A DNA stretch of 64,000 bases from Bacillus sp. V2I10 (GTDB lineage: Bacteria; Bacillota; Bacilli; Bacillales; Bacillaceae). Both the position numbers and the translations under genes were made by a program. The DNA lies in NCBI RefSeq assembly GCF_030817055.1, contig NZ_JAUSYV010000001.1:520001-584000 (forward strand), given 5' to 3'. Each line of letters opens with the position of its first letter. The stretch's first letter is position 1. The notes beneath the pieces are model-generated. The model searched no databases and was not told the origin of the DNA. It saw only the letters and a list, made by a program, of their open reading frames with translations. Shown here in pieces: positions 28,071 to 36,780 of this stretch.

Positions 28071-29141
28071 GTGTTAGATCGCTTACAATCCGTAGAAGAC
28101 CGCTACGAAAAATTAAATGGGCTGCTGATGGATCCTGATATTATCAACGATTCTAAGAAGCTTCGTGAATATTCAAAAGAACAATCTGACCTGCAGGAAA
28201 CTGTTGAAGTATACCGTGAATATAAATCTGTGAAAGAACAGATCGATGACGCAAAAATGATGCTTGATGACAAGCTTGACGCAGATATGCGCGAAATGGT
28301 GAAAGAAGAGCTTTCTGAGCTTCAGGCACAGGAAAAAGGGCTCTCTGAACGTTTGAAAATCCTTCTTGTTCCAAAAGACCCGAACGATGACAAAAACGTA
28401 ATCATGGAGATTCGCGGTGCAGCAGGCGGAGACGAGGCAGCCTTATTTGCGGGCGATCTTTACCGCATGTACAGCCGTTTTGCTGAAGCACAAGGCTGGA
28501 AAACAGAAGTGATGGAAGCAAACTCAACAGGAGTCGGCGGCTACAAAGAGATCATTTTCATGATAAACGGAAGAGGCGCATTCTCGAAGCTGAAATACGA
28601 GAATGGGGCACACCGTGTACAGCGCGTTCCTGAAACAGAATCAGGCGGAAGAATCCATACTTCAACAGCTACCGTTGCATGTTTGCCGGAAGCAGAAGAA
28701 GTAGAGATTGAGATCCATGAAAAAGACATTCGTGTAGATACATTCACATCAAGCGGACCGGGCGGACAAAGTGTAAACACGACAATGTCAGCTGTTCGCT
28801 TAACGCATCTTCCAACAGGAACGGTCGTTTCATGTCAGGATGAAAAATCCCAGATCAAGAACAAAGAAAAAGCAATGAAAGTATTGCGCGCACGCGTTTA
28901 TGATAAATTTCAGCGAGAAGCACAGGCTGAATACGACCAAACCCGCAAGCTTGCTGTCGGTACAGGTGACCGATCAGAACGGATCCGCACGTATAACTTC
29001 CCGCAAAACCGTGTAACAGACCACCGCATTGGCCTGACGATCCAAAAGCTTGACCAGATTCTGCAAGGGAAACTTGATGAGTTTGTCGATGCTCTTATCG
29101 TTGAAGATCAATCGAGCAGACTTGATCAGGCAGACCAGTAA
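28071..29141 (+). CDS. prfA: peptide chain release factor 1
   Basis: RF1 recognises UAA and UAG stop codons and triggers hydrolysis of peptidyl-tRNA. The 356-residue protein contains [17 protein letters not shown], the codon-recognition loop region and the catalytic [12 protein letters not shown] (Gly-Gly-Gln, about 231). The GTG start at 28071 ([16 protein letters not shown]) follows GAGGTG and gives the exact family length. The longer open frame from 27993 runs through the promoter and is not real. prmC follows after 2 bases. Confidence 0.97.
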   Translation: MLDRLQSVEDRYEKLNGLLMDPDIINDSKKLREYSKEQSDLQETVEVYREYKSVKEQIDDAKMMLDDKLDADMREMVKEELSELQAQEKGLSERLKILLVPKDPNDDKNVIMEIRGAAGGDEAALFAGDLYRMYSRFAEAQGWKTEVMEANSTGVGGYKEIIFMINGRGAFSKLKYENGAHRVQRVPETESGGRIHTSTATVACLPEAEEVEIEIHEKDIRVDTFTSSGPGGQSVNTTMSAVRLTHLPTGTVVSCQDEKSQIKNKEKAMKVLRARVYDKFQREAQAEYDQTRKLAVGTGDRSERIRTYNFPQNRVTDHRIGLTIQKLDQILQGKLDEFVDALIVEDQSSRLDQADQ

Positions 29142-29143
29142 GC

Positions 29144-30013
29144 ATGATTAAGATATACGAAGCCCTGAAGTGGGCTTCTTCTTTTTTGGCAGAAGCAGAA
29201 CGGGACCACAATGCGGGAGAGCTCCTTTTGCGCCATCACCTGAATATGAGCCGTGCAGAGATGCTGGCTAACCTTAGAACCGATCTTCCTGACGGAGTCT
29301 GGGAAAGCTTTAAAACAGATGTAAACCGTCATGCTGAAGGAATACCAGTTCAGCATATGATCGGATCAGAAGAATTTTACGGCCGTTCGTTTATGGTCAA
29401 CAAAGAAGTCCTTATACCGCGCCCGGAAACCGAGGAGCTTGTAGAAGGAATCTTATTAAAAGCAAAAAACTTGTTTAACGGATATTCTTCAGTAGAAGCA
29501 GCAGATATCGGGACGGGCAGCGGTGCCATTGCCATTTCCCTTGCTTTAGAAAATCCGATGTTCAAGTTGTGTGCGGTCGACATTGCACCCGAATCACTTG
29601 AAGTCGCTCAGCTGAATGCAAAAAATCTTGGAGCAGAAGTCCAGTTTTTACACGGAGATCTGTTATCCCCGATATTAAATAGCGGCAAGAAGCTTGATGT
29701 CGTCGTGTCTAATCCGCCTTACATCCCGGATGCTGACATTTTGGAGCTTTCTCCAGTTGTGAAGGACCATGAACCGCTTCGCGCACTGGCAGGCGGTGTG
29801 GACGGACTCGATTTTTACCGCAGACTCGCCGCAGAAATTCCGCTCGTCATCAGCGATCGCGCCCTGATCGCATTTGAAGTTGGAGCCGGACAAGGCGAAG
29901 ATGTAAAAGCTCTGCTGCTGGACAAGCTGCCGCATGCAGAAGCAGAAATAAAATACGATATAAATGGCAAAGATCGCATGGTATTTGCTGTAGTGAACGG
30001 AACGTCTCAATGA
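29144..30013 (+). CDS. prmC: release factor glutamine methyltransferase
   Basis: PrmC methylates the Gln of the GGQ motif of release factors using S-adenosylmethionine. Visible in the 289 residues are the N-terminal helical substrate domain, IPVQHMIGSEEFYGR, VLIPRPETEEL (about 86-96), ADIGTGSGAIAISLA (SAM loop, about 124-138), and the catalytic VSNPPYI (about 186-192). It is translationally coupled to prfA, its substrate (ATG two bases after the stop). The last codons overlap the convergent NERD gene. Confidence 0.96.
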   Translation: MIKIYEALKWASSFLAEAERDHNAGELLLRHHLNMSRAEMLANLRTDLPDGVWESFKTDVNRHAEGIPVQHMIGSEEFYGRSFMVNKEVLIPRPETEELVEGILLKAKNLFNGYSSVEAADIGTGSGAIAISLALENPMFKLCAVDIAPESLEVAQLNAKNLGAEVQFLHGDLLSPILNSGKKLDVVVSNPPYIPDADILELSPVVKDHEPLRALAGGVDGLDFYRRLAAEIPLVISDRALIAFEVGAGQGEDVKALLLDKLPHAEAEIKYDINGKDRMVFAVVNGTSQ

Positions 30014-30028
30014 TGAGGCGTTTTTGTT
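30001..30028 (+). terminator. prmC terminator overlapping the stop codon
   Basis: ACGTCTCA (30002-30009) pairs with TGAGGCGT (30014-30021; one T-G pair), loop ATGA containing part of the stop, then TTTTT. Confidence 0.75.
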
Positions 30029-31002
30029 GTGTTTGAAGGGATGAGATGGTATTTGCGGTGGCGGTAGGAGCCTGTGGTTTCGACCTTTAACTGTTTCAGC
30101 AGATATGCAGCAGAGGAAACAGACGTGATTTTTAGAAATTTGCGTAATTCTTGATTGGTGATGGTAGCGGAAATTAGAAGACAATAATCATCTAATGCTG
30201 CCACATGGGCATTCTTATTCGAGGTTTTGCAACTTGAACAGGTCCAGGAACCGTTTACTCGTAGCATCTCAAGGTTATTACAATTCGGGCATTGAATCCC
30301 TCTTAGGAGATCTTTTTCCTGTAATTGAAAGTGAGACAGTATATCTGGATTATGAGGCGAATGAAGTTTTAATAGCAATCGGGAAAGTTTATTTATCTCT
30401 CTGGTACTTAGCACATCATCTTTTACACGTTGATTGATTTGTTCAACTTTTGAGTGAAGCTGTGAAGCATGTATCACTTTTCTTGTTACTTCGTCTGAAT
30501 ATGCTGGAATCGATTTAATGAGGGTTACAGGATTACTGATAACAATTAGTGGATAGATAGGGAGCGAGGGGAAATGATTAGAAATTAACCATTGATGCAA
30601 ATGCTTTTTCTGCCGTTTTACTTGTGTTATAGGATCCGGAAATGCTTCTTCTTTACCATTCAAAGCCCTGATCAGTTGGTGAAATTTTTGATCAAAGCAC
30701 AATGTTCCATTCATATTTTTTATTTCAAGAATGACAAGATAGTTGCTTGTCAGTAATAAAATATCTATTTGAAAATACTCATTATTACAATGTTGGAGTC
30801 TAATATCATGAAAAATAAAAAATCTCTTTTCATCCAATGAATTTAGATAGTAGTCAATTGACTTTTCGCCTCTATATCCTGCTCGAATTTTAGCATATTC
30901 CTCCTCAATTTTACTTCTCTTTAGGTGGTTTGAAGGTAATCTTCTAAGAAGTGCCTCTAGTTTTCTTAATTTAATTGGTATCTGCCGTTCCTTTTTAATC
31001 AA
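30007..31002 (-). CDS. NERD domain protein with zinc ribbon
   Basis: 331 residues. Residues ~40-150 match the nuclease-related NERD domain: AGYRGEKSIDYYLNSL, DIRLQHCNNEYFQIDILLL and LVILEIKNMNGTL. The Asp-Ile-Leu and Glu-Ile-Lys pair are arranged as in PD-(D/E)XK folds. Residues ~240-262 form a zinc ribbon, CPNC ... CSSC. The start is TTG at 31002, seven bases after GGAG on the minus strand. The 3' end overlaps the end of prmC by 7 bases. Similar proteins are common singletons in Bacillus; the function is unknown, with DNA processing possible. Confidence 0.87.
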   Translation of the reverse strand: MIKKERQIPIKLRKLEALLRRLPSNHLKRSKIEEEYAKIRAGYRGEKSIDYYLNSLDEKRFFIFHDIRLQHCNNEYFQIDILLLTSNYLVILEIKNMNGTLCFDQKFHQLIRALNGKEEAFPDPITQVKRQKKHLHQWLISNHFPSLPIYPLIVISNPVTLIKSIPAYSDEVTRKVIHASQLHSKVEQINQRVKDDVLSTREINKLSRLLLKLHSPHNPDILSHFQLQEKDLLRGIQCPNCNNLEMLRVNGSWTCSSCKTSNKNAHVAALDDYCLLISATITNQELRKFLKITSVSSAAYLLKQLKVETTGSYRHRKYHLIPSNTTKTPHH

Positions 31003-31195
31003 TGGAATGCTCCTTTTATTTTAGTCTGCTTTTTATTTCTGCAGCAGGGCTTGGAATCCTTCTTCTTCTGCAAATTAGGATTTTCATAGAGGGAAATTTA
31101 ACTTTTCTATATGTGAATTATTAATATATCCGACATTCACCGTCCATTTTCACTTAAAAATTAGTTTTTTCTAAATAACATTGGCTAATTAATCA

Positions 31196-32500
31196 TAGAT
31201 GCAGCTAAAAATATTAAAGAAATCAACTGCATCGGGTATCAAAATCGATGAGAAGTGCCCAACTCGTAAAAAGCGCCTTTCAATTAGCAAAAACCCATCT
31301 CCAATTCGCAGGAATTACGATTCAACTCGCAAAAACAGACAACCAACTCACAAACCTTGATTTCGCACGAAAAAACCAAATAAAAATGCCAGTTACTAGC
31401 TGCCGTTGGCCATTATATCGTAGATGCAGCTAAAAATATTAAAGAAATCAACTGCATCGGGTATCAGAATCGGATGAGAAGTGCCCAACTCGTAAAAAGC
31501 GCCTTTCAATTAGCAAAAACCCGTCTCCAATTCGCAGAAACTACGATTCAACTCGCAAAAACAGACATCCAACTCACAAACCTTGATTTCACACGAAAAA
31601 AACAAATAAAAATGCCAGTTACAAGCTGCTGTTGGCCATTTTATCGTAGATGCAGCTAAAGATATTAAGGAAATCCAGCTGAATTGGGTTTCCGGACGGG
31701 ATCTGAGGCACCCAACTCGCAGAAACCACCATCCAATTAGCAAAAACTCGTCTTCATTTCGCAGAAACAACGATTCAACTCGCAAAAACAGACATCCAAC
31801 TCACAAACCTTGATTTCACACGAAAATGCCAGTTACTAGCTGCCGTTGGCCATTTTATCGTAGATGCAGCTAAAGATATTAAGTAAATCCAGCTGCATTG
31901 GGTTTTCAGACGGGGTCTGAGGCACCCAACTCGCAGAAACCACCATCCAATTAGCAAAAAACCATCTCCAATTCGCAGAAACTACGATTCAACTCGCAAA
32001 AACAGACATCCAACTCACAAACCTTGATTTCACACGAAAAAACCACATAAAAATGCCAGTTACTAGCTGCCGTTGGCCATTATATCGTAGATGCAGCTAA
32101 AGATATTAAGGAAATTCAGCTGAATTGAGTTTCAGACGGGATCCGAAGCACCCAATTCGCAGAAACCGCCATCCAATTAACAAAATTCCATCTCCAATTC
32201 GCAGAAACTACGATTCAACTCGCAAAAACAGACATCCAACTCACAAACCTTGATTTCGCACGAAAAAAACACATAAAAATGCCAGTTACTAGCTGCCGTT
32301 GGCCATTATATCGTAGATGCAGCTAAAGATATTAAGGAAATCCAGCTGCATTAGGTTTCAGAACGGGATCCGAAGCACCCAACTCGCAGAAACCGCCATC
32401 CAATTAACAAAAATCCATCTTCAATTCGCGGGAAATACGATTCAATTCACAAAAATGGCCTTCCAACTCGCAATCAGGTTATCCAGCAAAAAAATAGATT
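31196..32500. repeat. higher-order tandem repeat, ~226-bp units made of 21-bp subunits
   Basis: Units begin TAGATGCAGCTAAA at 31196, 31421, 31647, 31861, 32088 and 32314, giving periods of 225, 226, 214, 227 and 226. Inside each unit four to five 21-base subunits of the form CAAyTnGCArAAACn follow head to tail, for example CAATTCGCAGAAACTACGAT and CAACTCGCAAAAACAGACAT. Short open frames on both strands translate into heptad-like repeats but lack ribosome sites. The array fills most of the 1.57-kb gap between the NERD gene and spoIIR; 31003-31195 is AT-rich without a recognised feature. Confidence 0.92.
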
Positions 32501-32519
32501 ACTAGAAAACAAAAAACTA

Positions 32520-32549
32520 GTTTAAGAATCTAAATCCCTGTCCATACTG
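32520..32549 (+). promoter_or_regulatory. putative sigma-F promoter of spoIIR
   Basis: GTTTA (32520-32524), 15 bases, GTCCATACTG (32540-32549). The -35 fits the sigma-F consensus fully; the -10 fits at six of eight defined positions. spoIIR is a forespore sigma-F gene in B. subtilis, so the site is plausible. Confidence 0.5.
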
Positions 32550-32575
32550 TTTCCTAGAAGGGGATGGTGAGGGAA

Positions 32576-33247
32576 ATGAAGAAACAGCATATCGCATTTA
32601 TCTATATTTTATTATTATTACTTGGTGCAATAATGAACGTATATAAAGAACCGCTTTCGGCTGGTGCCGAGCAGCAGGGATCGGAACCGGTTGTGATTCC
32701 GGAAGAGGCGATTCGTCTCCGCATTTTGGCCAACAGCGATTCTGATGAGGATCAGGCTTTAAAGCGCAAAATTCGCGACGAAGTTAATAAAGAGATTACG
32801 GTGTGGGTGGAGAAGCTCACTTCGATAGAGGCGGCACGTGAACTAATTCAGTCAAGACTTCCTGAGATTGAGAAAATTGTTCAGTCTGTTTTAGTGAAAG
32901 AGAACAAGGAGCAGGAATTCAGCGTTGATTTTGATAATGTCAGTTTTCCGACAAAGATGTATGGCAGCTATATTTACCCGGCAGGTGACTATGAGGCAAT
33001 TCTGATCACGCTCGGCGAAGGGAAAGGCGCCAACTGGTGGTGCGTGCTGTTTCCGCCGCTTTGCTTCCTTGATTTTTCTAACGGACAGGCTGTCCAGGCA
33101 GCGGAGATCGAAGAAGAGGACAAAAGTGCAGAGGCTGAAAAAACGTCCGAAGAGCTTAGTGCTCTAATTGTAGATGAAGAAGAAGAAAAAGAAGAAGTAG
33201 AAGTCAAATTCTTTCTGGTTGAATGGTTTTCGAACTTATTCTCATGA
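32576..33247 (+). CDS. spoIIR: stage II sporulation protein R
   Basis: SpoIIR is made in the forespore, secreted into the intermembrane space and triggers SpoIIGA to process pro-sigma-E in the mother cell. The protein (223 residues) has an N-terminal hydrophobic segment (IAFIYILLLLLGAIM), the family core IRLRILANSDSDEDQALKRK (about 48-67) and GSYIYPAGDYEAILITLG, GANWWCVLFPPLCFLD. The C-terminal ~55 residues are strongly acidic (EIEEEDKSAEAEK, DEEEEKEEVEV) before FFLVEWFSNLFS. ATG 32576 is preceded by GGTGAGGG; ATG 32564 is an alternative. The gene sits before ywlB/ywlC as in B. subtilis. Confidence 0.94.
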   Translation: MKKQHIAFIYILLLLLGAIMNVYKEPLSAGAEQQGSEPVVIPEEAIRLRILANSDSDEDQALKRKIRDEVNKEITVWVEKLTSIEAARELIQSRLPEIEKIVQSVLVKENKEQEFSVDFDNVSFPTKMYGSYIYPAGDYEAILITLGEGKGANWWCVLFPPLCFLDFSNGQAVQAAEIEEEDKSAEAEKTSEELSALIVDEEEEKEEVEVKFFLVEWFSNLFS

Positions 33248-33249
33248 TG

Positions 33250-33284
33250 GACTTAAGGGAAAACCTTGAGTCTTTCTTTTTTTC
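33250..33284 (+). terminator. spoIIR terminator
   Basis: GACTTAAGG / CCTTGAGTC (33250-33258 with 33264-33272; one T-G pair), then a long T-rich run. Confidence 0.9.
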
Positions 33285-33308
33285 TAGTATTAAGAAATTA
33301 TAAAAATT

Positions 33309-33394
33309 TGCGCTTTGATGTCTAGCGAAAGCGCCTAACTCCTCTGCCGGATTCTTATCTGTCTTTCGGAGCTAAACGGGCGCTTCCGCTTTTC
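33309..33394 (+). repeat. dispersed structured element, short copy G
   Basis: This copy lacks the middle hairpin. It retains TGTCTAGC, arm GCGCCT and its partner GGGCGC, arms GAAAG and CTTTC, and the 3' end CTTCCGCTTTTC. It begins 24 bases after the spoIIR terminator. Confidence 0.75.
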
Positions 33395-33461
33395 TTATTA
33401 TTGAGTGCATAAAAGTCATTCCCCATCATAGATTTGAAGTAGAAAAGGAAAACGGGGTGAA

Positions 33462-33908
33462 ATGATGTACTATCAATTGCGGATTGCAGAGAAAAAAGAT
33501 GTACAAGCTATAAAATCATTTATCGAAAAAGCGGGTTTGATCTCTGAAGGAATAGAGGACATTGCCGAATACTTTGTCGTAATGGAAAGTGATGAAAATA
33601 CAATCGTTGCAAGCTTGGGAATTGAACCTGTGAATGGAGACGGTTTGCTGCGTTCCCTTGTCGTTTCTGAAAATATAAATCAGGCACATCTTCTTTCCTT
33701 ATTTGAAAGTATCCATGCATTAGGAAAAGAAAAGGGGCTTCTCGGAAGCTACCTCGTCACTAATAAGAAAAGTTCAATCGAATTTCTTACGCTCATTGGT
33801 TTTCAGTCAGTGGAACAAAACGAGATTCCTGAGCACTTATTAAATTCGGCTCATTTTAAAGAATCATTGGAAAAAGAACATGCCGTTGTGATGGTAAAAA
33901 CCTCCTGA
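33462..33908 (+). CDS. GNAT family acetyltransferase-like protein (YwlB position)
   Basis: A 148-residue protein with the GNAT plan: YQLRIAEKKDVQAIKSFIEKAGL (given in parts: beta1-alpha1), a central IVASLGIEPVNGDGLLRSLVVS strand pair, and alpha/beta C-terminus EFLTLIGFQSVEQNEIPEHL. The acetyl-CoA loop (normally Q/RxxGxG/A) is weak: HALGKEKGLLGS is the best candidate. It holds the position of ywlB between spoIIR and ywlC. Start at ATG 33462 or 33465 behind GGGGTGA. Substrate unknown. Confidence 0.75.
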   Translation: MMYYQLRIAEKKDVQAIKSFIEKAGLISEGIEDIAEYFVVMESDENTIVASLGIEPVNGDGLLRSLVVSENINQAHLLSLFESIHALGKEKGLLGSYLVTNKKSSIEFLTLIGFQSVEQNEIPEHLLNSAHFKESLEKEHAVVMVKTS

Positions 33909-34130
33909 TGTGGATATATCCACACAGTTATCCACTGTTTCGCAAGCTTTATCCACAAAATGTGGATAAAGCTTGTTTTATTTGGGGTCATCTTTTATAC
34001 TTTCATGAGGAATGGAAGAATAGGTCGGGAAATACAAAGTTATTCACATGTTAGACAGGAGAGTTATAAGAATGGAAACAAAAGTTTGGATTGTGGATAA
34101 TTTAAAGGATTTATCCTTAAGTTATCCACA
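33909..34130. promoter_or_regulatory. DnaA-box cluster upstream of and into ywlC
   Basis: Perfect TTATCCACA boxes occur at 33949-33957, 33961-33969 (reverse), 34092-34100 (reverse) and 34122-34130. Near matches are TTATCCACT (33928), TTATTCACA (34040) and a 16-bp palindrome TGTGGATATATCCACA (33909-33924) made of two back-to-back 8/9 boxes. At least seven boxes fall in 220 bases. I recall ywlC as one of the DnaA-box clusters outside oriC in B. subtilis, so the site seems conserved. Confidence 0.88.
33943..33983 (+). terminator. terminator of the GNAT gene formed by paired DnaA boxes
   Basis: CAAGCTTTATCCACA (33943-33957) and TGTGGATAAAGCTTG (33961-33975) form a perfect 15-bp stem with loop AAA, followed by TTTTATTT. 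The arms contain two consensus DnaA boxes. Confidence 0.85.
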
Positions 34131-35112
34131 AATTGCACAGGCGGCAGCCAAATTAAGAGAGAATGAGGTTGTGGCTTTCCCAACAGAGACCGTATATGGC
34201 CTTGGCGCTAACGCTAAATCGGATCTCGCTGTGGGTAAGATTTATGAAGCAAAAGGAAGGCCGAGCGATAATCCACTGATTGTCCACATTGCGACAAAAG
34301 AACAGCTGCATGAAATTGCAGCTGAAGTGCCTGTTTATGTGGAAAAGTTAATCGATGTTTTGTGGCCGGGCCCGATTACATTTGTCTTGCCGAAGAAACC
34401 CGGGCTGTCTGATCGCGTAACAGCAGGACTTGATACGGTAGCAGTAAGAATGCCTGATCATCCGTTGGCACTTGCCATTATCAAAGAAACAGACCTGCCG
34501 ATTGCTGCACCAAGTGCGAATCTTTCTGGAAAGCCAAGCCCTACACGCGCTGCTCATGTATACGATGATTTAAACGGCAGAATTGCCGGCATTATGGACG
34601 GAGGCGCAACTGGTGTAGGTGTGGAATCTACTGTCTTAGACTGCACTCAGCAGATTCCGGTCATTTTAAGACCGGGCGGAGTGACGCAGGAACAGCTTGA
34701 AAGCCTAATTGGAAAAGTTGAAATGGATCAGGCATTAATAGAGGAAGGGCATACTCCAAAGTCGCCTGGAATGAAATATACCCACTATGCACCGAAAGCA
34801 CCATTAACGATTGTTGAAGGCTCTTTATCTTTTTTTCAAAAAACAATTGATGCCGCAAGAAGAGAAGGGAAAAAAGTAGGTGTGCTTGCAACAAAAGAAA
34901 AAGCAGAAATCTATCAGGCCGACACTGTTTTAGTTTGCGGAAGCAGAGAGGACATGCAGACAGTTGCAGCCGGACTCTACGATGTGCTGCGTGAATTCGA
35001 CGCGGCGGAAGTAGATTGTATTTACAGTGAAAGTTTTTCAAATAAAGGTGTCGGGCAAGCTGTGATGAACCGTTTACTGAAGGCTGCAGGACAGCAGATT
35101 GTGAAGGAATAA
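34072..35112 (+). CDS. ywlC: L-threonylcarbamoyladenylate synthase, Sua5 type
   Basis: It makes threonylcarbamoyl-AMP from threonine, bicarbonate and ATP for t6A37 modification of ANN-decoding tRNAs. The 346 residues match B. subtilis YwlC. The N-terminal YrdC domain has VVAFPTETVYGLGANA (about 34-49), KGRPSDNPLIVHI (about 63-75), PGPITFVLPKK and PIAAPSANLSGKPSPT (about 143-158). A C-terminal Sua5 domain follows the linker KSPGMKYTHYAPKAPL. ATG 34072 lies 8 bases after AGGAGAG. The 5' codons contain two DnaA boxes. Confidence 0.96.
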   Translation: METKVWIVDNLKDLSLSYPQIAQAAAKLRENEVVAFPTETVYGLGANAKSDLAVGKIYEAKGRPSDNPLIVHIATKEQLHEIAAEVPVYVEKLIDVLWPGPITFVLPKKPGLSDRVTAGLDTVAVRMPDHPLALAIIKETDLPIAAPSANLSGKPSPTRAAHVYDDLNGRIAGIMDGGATGVGVESTVLDCTQQIPVILRPGGVTQEQLESLIGKVEMDQALIEEGHTPKSPGMKYTHYAPKAPLTIVEGSLSFFQKTIDAARREGKKVGVLATKEKAEIYQADTVLVCGSREDMQTVAAGLYDVLREFDAAEVDCIYSESFSNKGVGQAVMNRLLKAAGQQIVKE

Positions 35113-35186
35113 GAGACTTAGAAGATGTTCTAAGAAAACTCGGACGTGCATAAGTTTGAATGAGGCGTGTCCGAGGAGGCTTTAGA

Positions 35187-35747
35187 ATGAATATAGAGGC
35201 ATTAATTGGGGAACTCATTACCTTATTTATGATGGCATTTGCACTTGGAATGGATGCTTTTTCAGTCGGACTTGGGATGGGGCTGATCAAACTCCGGTTA
35301 AGGCAGATCTTTTATATTGGGCTGACGATCGGTCTGTTTCATTTGTGGATGCCGCTTGCGGGGATGTGGATCGGAAAAGTGCTCTCCAGTACGTTTGGGA
35401 ATATTGCCACGATTGCAGGCGGTGCACTGCTGATCCTTCTCGGAGTGCAGATGATTTTCGCTTCATTAAAAAAAGATAATGAACCTATGATTACGCCGGT
35501 AGGCTTTGGTCTCCTTTTTTTTGCGCTCAGCGTAAGCCTGGACAGCTTTTCAGTCGGTTTAAGTCTTGGAATTTACGGTGCAAGAACGTTCCTGACAATC
35601 GTAATGTTCGGCATTGTCAGCATGGTGCTCACATGGATTGGCCTTCTGATTGGAAGAAGAGTTCAACACTGGCTGGGTACATACGGTGAAGCTCTCGGCG
35701 GAAGCATTCTATTAGGTTTTGGCCTGAAGCTGATTTTTCCAATATAG
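35187..35747 (+). CDS. mntP: manganese efflux pump MntP
   Basis: This 186-residue integral membrane protein has six predicted helices in two related halves, each with the acidic motif of the family: [17 protein letters not shown] (about 16-32) and [15 protein letters not shown] (about 114-128). It exports Mn2+. ATG 35187 follows GAGGAGGC. It is the ywlD locus. No yybP-ykoY manganese riboswitch is visible in the 74-base gap upstream. Confidence 0.93.
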   Translation: MNIEALIGELITLFMMAFALGMDAFSVGLGMGLIKLRLRQIFYIGLTIGLFHLWMPLAGMWIGKVLSSTFGNIATIAGGALLILLGVQMIFASLKKDNEPMITPVGFGLLFFALSVSLDSFSVGLSLGIYGARTFLTIVMFGIVSMVLTWIGLLIGRRVQHWLGTYGEALGGSILLGFGLKLIFPI

Positions 35748-35752
35748 ATGAT

Positions 35753-35780
35753 AACAGGTCAAATAATGGCCTGTTTTTTG
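35753..35780 (+). terminator. mntP terminator
   Basis: AACAGGTC / GGCCTGTT (35753-35760 with 35768-35775), then TTTTTT. Confidence 0.85.
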
Positions 35781-35852
35781 TTTTTCTGAAAAGTCCCAAT
35801 CACTACTTTCCTAACCCCAATTGGATTATAATAAAACAAAGGAGGCAGATAA

Positions 35853-36305
35853 ATGATTAATATCCTTTTTGTTTGTACCGGAAATACATGCAGAAGCCCC
35901 ATGGCTGAAGCATTATTGAATCATATGAAAGAAAACGATCATCTCCTTTCGGTCAAATCTGCAGGTGTGTATGCAAGCGACGGCAGTGATGCTTCCTTTC
36001 ATGCAAAACAGGCCCTTGATGAAAAAGGAATCGTATGCAATCACCGCTCGTCTCTTTTGAATGAAGAGCACATCCGCTGGGCAACGTACATTTTAACAAT
36101 GACTGAAAGCCATAAAGAGCTGATATTTGAACGATATCCGCAGGCGATCGAAAAAACGTTTACCCTCTCTGAATTTGTGATGGAGAATGAACAGAATCGG
36201 CGCGATGTCATGGATCCTTTCGGCGGTTCACTTGAGATTTACAGAATGACCCGTGAAGATTTAGAAAAAATGATTATGCTTCTGATTAAGAAATTAGAAA
36301 ATTAA
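35853..36305 (+). CDS. ywlE: protein arginine phosphatase YwlE
   Basis: A 150-residue low-molecular-weight phosphatase that removes phosphate from arginine residues marked by the kinase McsB. The P-loop is VCTGNTCRSPMAE: nucleophile Cys8, Arg14, and Thr12 at the position that in YwlE favours phosphoarginine over phosphotyrosine. The general-acid Asp lies in DVMDPFGGS (about 117-125). Strong AAAGGAGG upstream. It stands with rpiB and ywlG, spaced 20 and 5 bases, in one operon. Confidence 0.94.
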   Translation: MINILFVCTGNTCRSPMAEALLNHMKENDHLLSVKSAGVYASDGSDASFHAKQALDEKGIVCNHRSSLLNEEHIRWATYILTMTESHKELIFERYPQAIEKTFTLSEFVMENEQNRRDVMDPFGGSLEIYRMTREDLEKMIMLLIKKLEN

Positions 36306-36325
36306 GCGTTCTGGAGGTTTCAAAA

Positions 36326-36775
36326 ATGAAGATTGCGATTGCTTCTGACCATGGCGGGCTGAATCTCCGCGAGGAAATCAAGCAGCTAATGGATGAAATG
36401 AAAATACAGTATGAAGATTTTGGCTGTGAATGCGAAACGTCGGTAGATTATCCGGACTATGCGCTGCCGGTAGCAGAAAAAGTGGCAAGCGGGGAATTTG
36501 ACCGCGGAATTCTGATTTGCGGCACGGGCATCGGCATGAGCATTTCTGCTAATAAAGTAAAAGGGATCCGCTGCGCGCTTGTCCATGATACATTCAGTGC
36601 AAAAGCAACAAGAGGGCACAATAACAGCAATATGCTTGCTATGGGCGAGCGTGTTATCGGTCCTGGTCTGGCCCGTGAAATTGCAAGAATCTGGCTGACA
36701 ACAGAATTTGAAGGCGGAAGACACGAAAATCGCGTCAGTAAAATCACTGCAATTGAAAATAAACTGCAAGGGTGA
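36326..36775 (+). CDS. rpiB: ribose 5-phosphate isomerase B
   Basis: RpiB interconverts ribose-5-phosphate and ribulose-5-phosphate. The 149-residue protein has the N-terminal AIASDHGGLNLREEI (about 3-17), base/acid Cys in GILICGTGIGMSISANK (about 66), and RGHNNSNMLAMGERVIG (about 97-113), all standard. CTGGAGG precedes the ATG. It is the ywlF locus, between ywlE and ywlG. Confidence 0.96.
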   Translation: MKIAIASDHGGLNLREEIKQLMDEMKIQYEDFGCECETSVDYPDYALPVAEKVASGEFDRGILICGTGIGMSISANKVKGIRCALVHDTFSAKATRGHNNSNMLAMGERVIGPGLAREIARIWLTTEFEGGRHENRVSKITAIENKLQG

Positions 36776-36780
36776 GTGAA

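Noticed and set aside
31248..32505. Several 60-90-residue open frames on both strands of the 31-kb array, with near-identical peptides
   Set aside because: They arise from the 21-base period of the repeat, lack ribosome sites, and exist on opposite strands of the same sequence.
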